Shown here: positions 1 through 6,677 of the stretch, one piece after another
How positions within the stretch are numbered: the first letter of the stretch is position 1
Layout: each line of letters opens with the position of its first letter
From: Paracoccus sp. S1E-3
GTDB taxonomy: Bacteria; Pseudomonadota; Alphaproteobacteria; Rhodobacterales; Rhodobacteraceae
Assembly (NCBI RefSeq): GCF_013868135.1
Contig: NZ_JACEMU010000004.1
Coordinates: 1,426,001 to 1,490,000, forward strand
Reading direction: 5' to 3'
DNA: 64,000 nucleotides
Made by a program: the position numbers and the translations under genes
Notes under the pieces: generated by a model
Seen by the model: only the letters and a program-made list of their open reading frames with translations
What the model was told of the DNA's origin: nothing
Database searches by the model: none

Positions 1-645
1 TTCGCCGTCAACAGCCAGAACAAGGCCGAAGCCGCCAAGAAGGCCGGCCGGTTCAAGGACGAGATCGTCCCCTTCGTGGTCAAGGGCCGCAAGGGTGACG
101 TCATCATCTCCGACGACGAATATATCCGCGACGGCGCCACGCTGGACGCGATGCAGAAGCTGAAACCGGCCTTCATGAAAGACGGCACCGTGACCGCGGG
201 CAATGCCTCGGGCCTGAACGACGGCGCCGCCGCCGTCATGGTCATGACCGAGGACGAGGCCGCGCGCCGCGGCCTGACCCCGCTGGCCCGCATCGCCGCC
301 TACGCAACGGCGGGGCTTGATCCGGCGATCATGGGCACCGGCCCGATCCCGGCCAGCCGCCGCGCGCTGGAGAAGGCCGGCTGGAAGGTCGAAGACCTCG
401 ACCTGATCGAGGCGAACGAGGCTTTTGCCGCACAGGCCCTCGCCGTCAACAAGGATATGGGCTGGGATCCGTCGATCGTGAACGTGAACGGCGGCGCCAT
501 CGCCATTGGCCACCCGATCGGCGCCTCGGGGGCGCGGATCCTGAACACGCTGCTGTTCGAAATGGCGCGCCGCGACGCCAAGAAAGGCCTCGCCACCCTC
601 TGCATCGGCGGCGGTATGGGCGTCGCCATGTGCCTCGAGCGCTGA
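1..645 (+). CDS. phaA: Acetyl-CoA C-acetyltransferase (biosynthetic thiolase), 3' part
   Basis: The reading frame is open from the first base, so only the C-terminal 214 residues are present. Thiolases of this class condense two acetyl-CoA to acetoacetyl-CoA. Visible are the NEAFAAQ segment, the GHPIGASG motif with the catalytic histidine (codon near 511), and the C-terminal CIGGGMG motif with the second active-site cysteine (codon 601-603). The nucleophilic cysteine lies upstream of the window. An acetoacetyl-CoA reductase follows 90 bp downstream on the same strand, which fits phaAB of polyhydroxybutyrate synthesis rather than a degradative thiolase. Confidence 0.93.
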   Translation, partial: FAVNSQNKAEAAKKAGRFKDEIVPFVVKGRKGDVIISDDEYIRDGATLDAMQKLKPAFMKDGTVTAGNASGLNDGAAAVMVMTEDEAARRGLTPLARIAAYATAGLDPAIMGTGPIPASRRALEKAGWKVEDLDLIEANEAFAAQALAVNKDMGWDPSIVNVNGGAIAIGHPIGASGARILNTLLFEMARRDAKKGLATLCIGGGMGVAMCLER

Positions 646-735
646 TTGACACCGCAGCGCGCAATGATCTTGCGCGCTGCAACTTCAAAGGTTAGTAATA
701 TTTCACAGATTATTCCAGTTAAGGGGGGGGGAAAC

Positions 736-1461
736 ATGTCAAAGGTAGCCATCGTCACCGGAGGCTCGCGCGGGATCGGCGCAGCCATTTCCAAGGCGCT
801 GAAAGAGGCAGGTTACACCGTCGCGGCAAGCTATGCCGGCAATGACGACGCCGCCAAGGCCTTCACCGCCGAAACCGGTATCAAGACCTATAAATGGGAC
901 GTCGCCGATTACGACGCCTGCGCGGCCGGCATCAAGCAGGTCGAGGCCGAACTGGGTCCGGTCGCCATTCTGGTCAACAATGCCGGCATCACCCGTGATG
1001 CGATGTTCCACAAGATGACGCCGCAACAGTGGAAAGAGGTGATCGACACCAACCTGACCGGTCTGTTCAACATGACCCATGGGGTCTGGAACGGCATGCG
1101 CGATCGCAAATTCGGGCGGATCGTCAATATCAGCTCGATCAACGGGCAGAAGGGTCAGGCGGGTCAGGCGAACTATTCCGCGGCCAAGGCGGGCGATATC
1201 GGCTTCACCCGCGCGCTGGCACAGGAAGGCGCGCGCGCGGGCATCACCGTCAACGCCATCGCGCCGGGCTATATCGGCACCGAGATGGTGCGCGCCATCG
1301 ACGAGAAGGTGCTGAACGAGCGGATCATCCCGCAGATCCCCGTTGGTCGGCTGGGCGAGCCCGAGGAAATCGCCCGCTGCGTGGTCTTCCTGGCGGACGA
1401 TCAGTCCGGATTCATCACCGGCTCAACCATTTCCGCAAACGGGGCGCAGTACTTCTCCTGA
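736..1461 (+). CDS. phaB: Acetoacetyl-CoA reductase (NADPH, SDR family)
   Basis: A 241-residue short-chain dehydrogenase, the usual PhaB length. It reduces acetoacetyl-CoA to (R)-3-hydroxybutyryl-CoA for polyhydroxybutyrate synthesis. The nucleotide-binding GGSRGIG lies at residues 9-15, NNAG at 81-84, Ser133/134 precede the active site, and the YxxxK pair is Tyr147/Lys151. The ATG at 736 follows a purine-rich GGGGGGGGAAA ribosome site. A TTG at 646 would add 30 residues not expected for the family and was not used. It lies directly after the thiolase gene, so the two probably form an operon ending at the hairpin at 1485. Confidence 0.94.
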   Translation: MSKVAIVTGGSRGIGAAISKALKEAGYTVAASYAGNDDAAKAFTAETGIKTYKWDVADYDACAAGIKQVEAELGPVAILVNNAGITRDAMFHKMTPQQWKEVIDTNLTGLFNMTHGVWNGMRDRKFGRIVNISSINGQKGQAGQANYSAAKAGDIGFTRALAQEGARAGITVNAIAPGYIGTEMVRAIDEKVLNERIIPQIPVGRLGEPEEIARCVVFLADDQSGFITGSTISANGAQYFS

Positions 1462-1617
1462 TAGGGGAAGGACCTGAGCCTTCCGGCCGGTCCCGTCCTG
1501 GGGCCGGCCTTTCCATTTCAGCGCGCGGAACAGATTTGCAAAAGCGGCGCGGCGCAGGCGGTGCGCCTCGGCATGGGCAAGCCGCTGGCGGGCATTGGTG
1601 GGGATCTGGATCATCAA
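1423..1617 (-). CDS. Possible small protein divergent from the LysR gene
   Basis: A 64-codon frame whose N-terminal 35 residues (IPTNARQRLAHAEAHRLRR and on) are Arg/Ala-rich and predicted helical, like the very small proteins found beside regulators in Rhodobacteraceae. Two ATGs (1617 and 1614) follow an AAAGGTG ribosome-like site in the AT-rich gap upstream of the LysR gene. Against it, the C-terminal half runs through the phaB terminator and overlaps the end of phaB. I do not recognise a named family. Confidence 0.3.
   Translation of the reverse strand: MMIQIPTNARQRLAHAEAHRLRRAAFANLFRALKWKGRPQDGTGRKAQVLPLSGEVLRPVCGNG
1485..1514 (+). terminator. Rho-independent terminator after phaB
   Basis: GGCCGGTCCC (1485-1494) pairs with GGGGCCGGCC (1500-1509), with one G-T wobble, across a 5-nt loop, and is followed by TTTCC. 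It lies 24 bp after the phaB stop. Confidence 0.7.
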
Positions 1618-1700
1618 AGCACCTTTGATTAAATTTTTCTTGCCCCGTCATGATATCTCCCTTCAACTTCAACGGACAAACGAGTTGCTCTGACATTCTG

Positions 1701-1717
1701 TTCAAGAATATCTTGAA
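1701..1717. promoter_or_regulatory. Perfect palindrome just upstream of the LysR-type gene
   Basis: TTCAAGA-ATA-TCTTGAA is a perfect 7-3-7 inverted repeat ending 3 bp before the ATG at 1721, inside an AT-rich 100-bp gap. Its position suggests an operator for autoregulation. It does not match the strict T-N11-A LysR core, so the binding protein is uncertain. Confidence 0.45.
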
Positions 1718-1720
1718 AAT

Positions 1721-2650
1721 ATGGACCAACCGCCCCTGACCGCCTTGCGCGCCTTTGAAGCGGCCGCGCGCCACCTGTCCTTCAGTCGCGCCGCAGAGGA
1801 GTTGCACGTGACGCCGGCAGCCCTGTCCTTCCAGATCAAGCAGTTGGAGGACCAGCTGGGCCAGCCGGTCTTTCAACGGCAACACCGCAAGCTGTCCCTG
1901 ACGCCCCTCGGGCAGGCCCTACTGCCCGGCGCCCGCGCCGGCTTCGAGCAGATCCGCGCCGCCTGGCGCGAGGCGCAGCGCAGCCTGTCCGCGACCAGCC
2001 TGACGGTCACGGCGGGACCGGCCTTCACCGCCAAATGGCTGGCGCCGCGCCTGTTCGGCTTTGCCCGCGCCCATCCACAGATCGAGCTTCGCCTCGTCGC
2101 CAGCCTGCGCCTGATGGACCTGCAGCGAGACGGCATCGACCTGGCAATCCGATACGGGCTACCGGGCGCAGCCAATCTGACCAGCCATGACCTGATGCTG
2201 GGCGACTGGTATGCGCCGATGATGTCGCCCGAACTGTCCCTGCGGTTTCCAGCGCCCGAAGCGCTGCGCGATGCCCCGCTGCTGCATCTGCACGATGTCG
2301 ATTTCCTCCAGCCCACACCCGATTGGGCCGGATGGTTCCGCGCCGCCGAGCTGGGCAGCGCACCGCCGGGCGGGGCGCATTTTTCCCATCACGATCATGC
2401 GCTTGATGCGGCCATAGGCGGCGCAGGCGTGATCATGGGCCGCTGGTCGATCGCCCATGACCTGCTGACCTCGGGCCGGCTGATCGCCCCCTATCCGCTG
2501 TCACTGGTCACCAAGGCGGCGTTCCGCGTGCTGTCGCGTCCGGGGACAGCGACCCAGCCACATATCCGCGCCTTCCTGGACTGGCTGGACGGCGAGGTGG
2601 CACAGATGGACCCGATGACCGAGGGGCGCATCTTCCGCACCGCGTGGTAG
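1721..2650 (+). CDS. LysR-family transcriptional regulator, GcvA-like
   Basis: A 309-residue regulator with the winged helix-turn-helix at about residues 5-65 (ALRAFEAAARHLSFSRAAEELHV, given here only as a region) and a type 2 periplasmic-binding-like effector domain at about 95-300. The HTH wording and length resemble the GcvA/AmpR branch. The target and effector cannot be read from the sequence. The gene is monocistronic: it starts in an AT-rich region with a palindrome and ends at a strong hairpin. A divergent small frame lies upstream. Confidence 0.88.
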   Translation: MDQPPLTALRAFEAAARHLSFSRAAEELHVTPAALSFQIKQLEDQLGQPVFQRQHRKLSLTPLGQALLPGARAGFEQIRAAWREAQRSLSATSLTVTAGPAFTAKWLAPRLFGFARAHPQIELRLVASLRLMDLQRDGIDLAIRYGLPGAANLTSHDLMLGDWYAPMMSPELSLRFPAPEALRDAPLLHLHDVDFLQPTPDWAGWFRAAELGSAPPGGAHFSHHDHALDAAIGGAGVIMGRWSIAHDLLTSGRLIAPYPLSLVTKAAFRVLSRPGTATQPHIRAFLDWLDGEVAQMDPMTEGRIFRTAW

Positions 2651-2664
2651 AGTGGTAGATATGA

Positions 2665-2693
2665 AAAGGCCCGCGCAAATGCCGCGGGCCTTT
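2665..2693. terminator. Bidirectional terminator between LysR gene and ydcH
   Basis: AAAGGCCCGCG (2665-2675) pairs perfectly with CGCGGGCCTTT (2683-2693). A-run and T-run flanks allow it to serve both convergent genes. Confidence 0.8.
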
Positions 2694-2712
2694 CGTGATC
2701 GGAACTCGGTGT

Positions 2713-2877
2713 TCAGGCGTTCAGGCGCGTGATCTCTTCCTTGAGACGCAGCTTTTCCTTTTTCATCTCGGCGATTTCAAAGTCGGTGACGCCGGGCGCG
2801 CGCTGCGCCTGCTCTACCGCTTTGGAGATTTTGTCGTGCTTTTCACGGAGCTTCTCGATGTGAGCATCGACTGACAT
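2713..2877 (-). CDS. YdcH family protein (DUF465)
   Basis: A 54-residue protein, highly charged and probably a single helical hairpin or coiled coil (SVDAHIEKLREKHDKI at the start, then KKEKLRLKEEI near the end). The start at 2877 is set by an AGGAGG ribosome site 6 nt upstream; a longer frame to 2940 lacks one and was not used. DUF465/YdcH proteins are widespread in proteobacteria and their role is not firmly established. The gene stands alone, ending at the shared hairpin. Confidence 0.85.
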   Translation of the reverse strand: MSVDAHIEKLREKHDKISKAVEQAQRAPGVTDFEIAEMKKEKLRLKEEITRLNA

Positions 2878-2936
2878 ATTCGTCCTCCTGTACGCTTGTC
2901 GAACAGGGGGGATTGCAGCACAGATGATCGATTCTG

Positions 2937-3695
2937 TCACCCTCTATCGGCACCAGGTAACGGTATCGCGACAGCATGGCGCAGAATGGCCTGCGCCTTT
3001 TCGCTGAGATTTTCTGCATCGCCCGTATGCGCAGGGCCGTCATGCATGACAAGGGGCGGCAGCAGCCGCAAGGGCGCCCGCGCCCCCTTGCGGGCCCGCA
3101 GGATGACGCGGCCCGCATCGCGATCTGTCCGGGCGGCAATCGGCAGGATGGTGATCGCGCCGGCGCGGCCCGACAGCCCGGCCAGCAGCCCGTCCAGACG
3201 CTGGGCCAGATGGATGACGGTCAGCCAGCCGCCCGGCTGCAACCGTTTCAGCCCGGCATCGAGCCAGGCGGCCAGCGGCGTGTCCTCGTGCCGGGCGCCG
3301 GCGCGGCCGGCATCGGGTGACAGGGTGCCATCCGGGAAGAAGGGCGGGTTCATGATGACCTGATCGAAGCTGCGGGCGCGCAGCTCAGGGGGCGGCTGCG
3401 CCAGATCGGCCTCGATCACCTGCAGCGGGGCGGCGTTGCGCACCGCATTGGCGCGGGCAAGCGCGGCATAGCCGGGATCACGTTCGATCCCGGCCAGTTG
3501 CAGGCCCGGCACCCGCGCGGCGAGACACAGCGCGGCGGTCCCGACCCCGCAGCCCGGCTCCAGCACGGACTGGCCGGGCCGGGCCGGGCAGGCGGCGGCC
3601 AGCATCACCGCGTCGGCGCCGGCGCGATAGCCCTGCGCGGGCTGCTCGATCCGCAGCCTTCCGTCCAGGAAGTCATCGATTCGGGTGTCAGTCAT
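2937..3695 (-). CDS. TrmN6-like tRNA(Val) adenine-N6 methyltransferase family protein
   Basis: A 252-residue class I SAM-dependent methyltransferase. It has the SAM loop LEPGCGVGTAAL at about residues 45-56, an acidic residue after strand 2 (GIERD), and the N6-adenine signature NPPFF near residue 117. This is the YfiC/TrmN6 layout, whose E. coli member methylates A37 of tRNA1(Val). The substrate here is inferred from the family only. The ATG at 3695 overlaps the stop of the upstream DUF2007 gene by 8 nt (ATGACTGA), which supports translational coupling. Confidence 0.8.
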   Translation of the reverse strand: MTDTRIDDFLDGRLRIEQPAQGYRAGADAVMLAAACPARPGQSVLEPGCGVGTAALCLAARVPGLQLAGIERDPGYAALARANAVRNAAPLQVIEADLAQPPPELRARSFDQVIMNPPFFPDGTLSPDAGRAGARHEDTPLAAWLDAGLKRLQPGGWLTVIHLAQRLDGLLAGLSGRAGAITILPIAARTDRDAGRVILRARKGARAPLRLLPPLVMHDGPAHTGDAENLSEKAQAILRHAVAIPLPGADRG

Positions 3696-3897
3696 CCAGG
3701 CCATGCTCGCGCAGGATGGCGCGCGACATGAACAGGTCGCGGTCGGCGACCATCAGCCGACGCGGCAGAATTCCCAGCGAACCTTCCAGCACGCTCATAT
3801 GCTGGTCGAGCGCGAAGCTTTCGATTCCATCGGCGCGCAGGACGTCCTGGGCGCGCATCAGTCGCAGCGGGTCGGTGGTGCGCAGAAGTTCTTTCAT
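3688..3897 (-). CDS. DUF2007 domain protein (putative signal-transducing protein)
   Basis: A 69-residue protein starting MKELLRTTDPLRLMRAQ. DUF2007 members are short alpha/beta proteins of unclear function, sometimes named putative signal-transducing proteins. The start at 3897 was chosen over an in-frame ATG at 3924 because the family motif begins there. Its last 8 nt overlap the start of the methyltransferase gene, so the two are an operon. It is divergent from the polyprenyl synthase across a 71-bp gap that must hold both promoters. Confidence 0.82.
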   Translation of the reverse strand: MKELLRTTDPLRLMRAQDVLRADGIESFALDQHMSVLEGSLGILPRRLMVADRDLFMSRAILREHGLDD

Positions 3898-3968
3898 GGT
3901 GCAAACGCTAGCGGGCGGTTGCACCGCTGTCCATCGCGTGGCAATTGCATGCCAGGAAAGGGAATTCC

Positions 3969-4967
3969 ATGGACGCAGCTGTTACCCAGACCCCGATGGA
4001 CCGCCTTGGCGAGACACTTGCCCCGGAAATGGCGCAGGTCAATGTGCTGATCCGCGAACGCATGGCCTCGCGCCACGCCCCGCGCATTCCCGAGGTCACC
4101 GCCCATCTGGTCGAGGCCGGCGGCAAGCGCCTGCGCCCGATGCTGACCCTGGCCGCCGCCAAACTGTGCGGATATGACGGGCCCTATCACATCCATCTGG
4201 CGGCGACGGTGGAGTTCATTCACACCGCGACCCTGCTGCATGACGATGTGGTCGACGAAAGCCAGCAGCGGCGCGGCCGCCCGACGGCAAACCTGCTGTG
4301 GGACAACAAGTCCAGCGTTCTGGTCGGCGATTACCTGCTGGCCCGCGCCTTCCAGCTGATGACCGATACCGGCGTCATGCGGGTGCTGGAAATCCTGTCG
4401 AACGCCTCGGCCACGATTTCCGAAGGCGAGGTGCTGCAATTGACCGCCGCGCAGGATCTGGCGACGGACGAATCGATCTATTTGCAGGTCGTGCGCGGCA
4501 AGACGGCGGCGCTGTTTTCCGCCGCGACCGAGGTGGGGGCGGTGATCGCCCGCGCGCCCGAGGATCAGGTCCGCGCGCTGTTCGATTACGGCGACGCGCT
4601 TGGCATCGCCTTTCAGATCGCCGACGACCTCCTCGATTACGGCGGCGCAAGCGCGGTGATCGGCAAGAATACCGGCGACGATTTCCGCGAGCGCAAGCTG
4701 ACCCTGCCGGTCATCAAGGCCATCGCCGCCGCCGACGCGACCGAACGCGCCTTCTGGCAACGCACCATCGAAAAGGGCGATCAGCGCGAGGGCGATCTGG
4801 AACAGGCGCTGGCGATCATGGCGCGCCATGGCGCGCTGGAGGCGGCGCGGGCCGATGCGCTCGGCTGGGCGGCAAAGGCGCGCACGGCACTGGCCCCCCT
4901 GCCCGCCGGGCCGATCCGCGACATGCTGGAGGATCTGGCCGATTTCGTGGTGTCGCGAATCGCCTGA
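3969..4967 (+). CDS. ispB: Polyprenyl diphosphate synthase (octa/decaprenyl type)
   Basis: A trans-isoprenyl diphosphate synthase of 332 residues that elongates farnesyl diphosphate with isopentenyl diphosphate for the ubiquinone side chain. GGKRLRP is at 51-57, the first aspartate-rich motif DDVVD at 92-96 and the second DDLLD at 219-223. Small residues before the first motif fit a long-chain product. Chain length (C40 or C50) cannot be read; decaprenyl is expected if the host is Paracoccus, in which case the name ddsA would apply. The ATG at 3969 has an AGGAAAGGG site upstream. A strong terminator follows. Confidence 0.9.
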   Translation: MDAAVTQTPMDRLGETLAPEMAQVNVLIRERMASRHAPRIPEVTAHLVEAGGKRLRPMLTLAAAKLCGYDGPYHIHLAATVEFIHTATLLHDDVVDESQQRRGRPTANLLWDNKSSVLVGDYLLARAFQLMTDTGVMRVLEILSNASATISEGEVLQLTAAQDLATDESIYLQVVRGKTAALFSAATEVGAVIARAPEDQVRALFDYGDALGIAFQIADDLLDYGGASAVIGKNTGDDFRERKLTLPVIKAIAAADATERAFWQRTIEKGDQREGDLEQALAIMARHGALEAARADALGWAAKARTALAPLPAGPIRDMLEDLADFVVSRIA

Positions 4968-4984
4968 GTCGCGCGGAAGATGCG

Positions 4985-5012
4985 AAAAGGCCCGGCTTAC
5001 GCCGGGCCTTTT
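4985..5012. terminator. Terminator between ispB and amt
   Basis: AAAAGGCCCGGC (4985-4996) pairs perfectly with GCCGGGCCTTTT (5001-5012) across a TTAC loop. It can serve both convergent genes. Confidence 0.85.
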
Positions 5013-5030
5013 GCGTTCTGCCTGTCTGCC

Positions 5031-6413
5031 TCAGTTATAGGCGTTCTCGCCATGGGTGGTGATGTCGAGGCCCTGACGTTCGTCATTCTGCTCGACCCGC
5101 AGGCCGATCAGCGCCTTCACGACATGGATGGCGGCGAAGGAGACGATGCCCGACCAGATGATGCAGATCACCACGCCCAGCGTCTGCACATAGACCTGAT
5201 GGCTGATCGAGAATGCGCCCGGCTGCCCGGTCGCATAGTCGAAGACCCCGGCCCCGCCCAGTGCCGGCGCGGCGAATACCCCGGTCAGGATCGCGCCCAC
5301 GATACCGCCGACACCGTGGATGCCGAACACATCGAGGCTGTCGTCGATGTTCAGCCGCGCCTTCAGCCAGACCACCGCCCAGAGGCAGACGATGCCCGCC
5401 ACGAAGCCGATCACGATGGCACCCATCGGTCCGACGAACCCGGCCGCGGGGGTGATCCCGACCAGCCCGGCCACCACGCCCGAGACGGCGCCCAGAAGCG
5501 AGGGGTGGCCGCGCAGGATCCATTCGCCCAGGGTCCAGCCCAGGGCTGCGGCGGCCGGGGCGACGACGGTGTTCAGCAGCGCCATCGCGGCCACGCCATT
5601 CGATTCCAGATTGGAGCCGGCGTTGAAGCCGAACCAGCCGATCCACAGCAGGCAGCCGCCGATCAGGGTGAAGGTCAGGTTGTGGGGGGCGATCAGTTCG
5701 CGCCGGTAGCCGAGGCGCGGGCCGGCGACATACGCAGCGACCAGGCCCGCGACGCCCGCATTGATGTGGATGACGGTGCCACCGGCGAAATCCAGCGCGC
5801 CGTGGCCGAACAGCAGACCCGAGGGCGCGTCATAAGCGCTCGGTCCGCCCCACCACCAGACCATATGCGCCATGGGCAGGTAGGAGAGGAAGAACCAGAT
5901 CACCACGAACAGCAGAATGGCGGAGAATTTCAGCCGTTCTGCCGTGGCGCCGACGATCAGCGCCGGCGCGATGCAGGCGAAGGCCAGCTGGAAGATCACA
6001 AAGCTCAGCTCGGGGATATAAACGCCCTTGGTAAAGGTCTCGGCGATGGAATTCGCATCGACCGCAGTCAGGAAGGCCTTGGACAGGCCGCCGATATAAG
6101 GCGTCAGCGGACCGGCCGAGGCGGCATCGCCCGCGCCGGTAAAGGCCAGCGAATAGCCGAACGCGACCCAGAGCAGCGCCATCACGCAGAAGGTCGTCAG
6201 CACCTGCATCAGCACCGACAGCACGTTCTTGCCGCGCACCAGGCCGCCATAGAACAGCGCCAGTCCGGGAATGGTCATCATCATGACCAGAATACCCGAC
6301 AGCAGCATCCAGGTGGTGTCGCCCTTGTCGGGCACCGGCACGGCGGCCTCCTGCGCATGGGCAGCACCGGCGGCAAGCGCCAGCGCGATGGCGAGGGGGA
6401 ATATCTGTCTCAT
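5031..6413 (-). CDS. amt: Ammonium transporter (Amt family)
   Basis: A 460-residue inner-membrane channel for ammonium. A cleavable signal peptide (AAGAAHAQ, cut near residue 21) is followed by about 11 hydrophobic segments. Recognisable Amt blocks are GLALFYGGLVRGKN, the FAGGTVIHINAGVAGL region with a conserved pore histidine, and GIHGVGGIVGAILTG near the C-terminus. Amt genes usually follow a PII gene (glnK). None is adjacent here: the 264 bp upstream of the start holds no such gene, so the PII partner must be elsewhere. NtrC/RpoN control would be expected but no site was found by eye. Confidence 0.92.
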   Translation of the reverse strand: MRQIFPLAIALALAAGAAHAQEAAVPVPDKGDTTWMLLSGILVMMMTIPGLALFYGGLVRGKNVLSVLMQVLTTFCVMALLWVAFGYSLAFTGAGDAASAGPLTPYIGGLSKAFLTAVDANSIAETFTKGVYIPELSFVIFQLAFACIAPALIVGATAERLKFSAILLFVVIWFFLSYLPMAHMVWWWGGPSAYDAPSGLLFGHGALDFAGGTVIHINAGVAGLVAAYVAGPRLGYRRELIAPHNLTFTLIGGCLLWIGWFGFNAGSNLESNGVAAMALLNTVVAPAAAALGWTLGEWILRGHPSLLGAVSGVVAGLVGITPAAGFVGPMGAIVIGFVAGIVCLWAVVWLKARLNIDDSLDVFGIHGVGGIVGAILTGVFAAPALGGAGVFDYATGQPGAFSISHQVYVQTLGVVICIIWSGIVSFAAIHVVKALIGLRVEQNDERQGLDITTHGENAYN

Positions 6414-6677
6414 TCGGCATCACCTTTTCGTTCTGGGTCGCCACCGCGCCGGCGGCTCTTGCCATCAGAAGGGCGGCACGGCGTCATCTGCTCAAGTCTT
6501 TGGCAGGGGCGACGGGGGGCGGAAACGTGCCGCGATCAGGAAATGGGCGGGGTTTGATGCAAATGCCCAATTAGTGGGCATATCACATACCGGTCAGGGG
6601 ACTTCGCATCCGCTGTCGCCTCGTGTATGCTGCCGCGCAATCAGGCCGGGGAAGCCGGTCCCGCAGGATACAGGCAA
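6414..6677. other. Intergenic gap, divergent promoter region of amt and mrcA
   Basis: 264 bp between two divergent genes. No frame here resembles a protein and no structured RNA was recognised. It must contain both promoters. An in-frame ATG at 6627 could add 17 residues to the penicillin-binding protein, but the ATG at 6678 is preferred. Confidence 0.5.
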
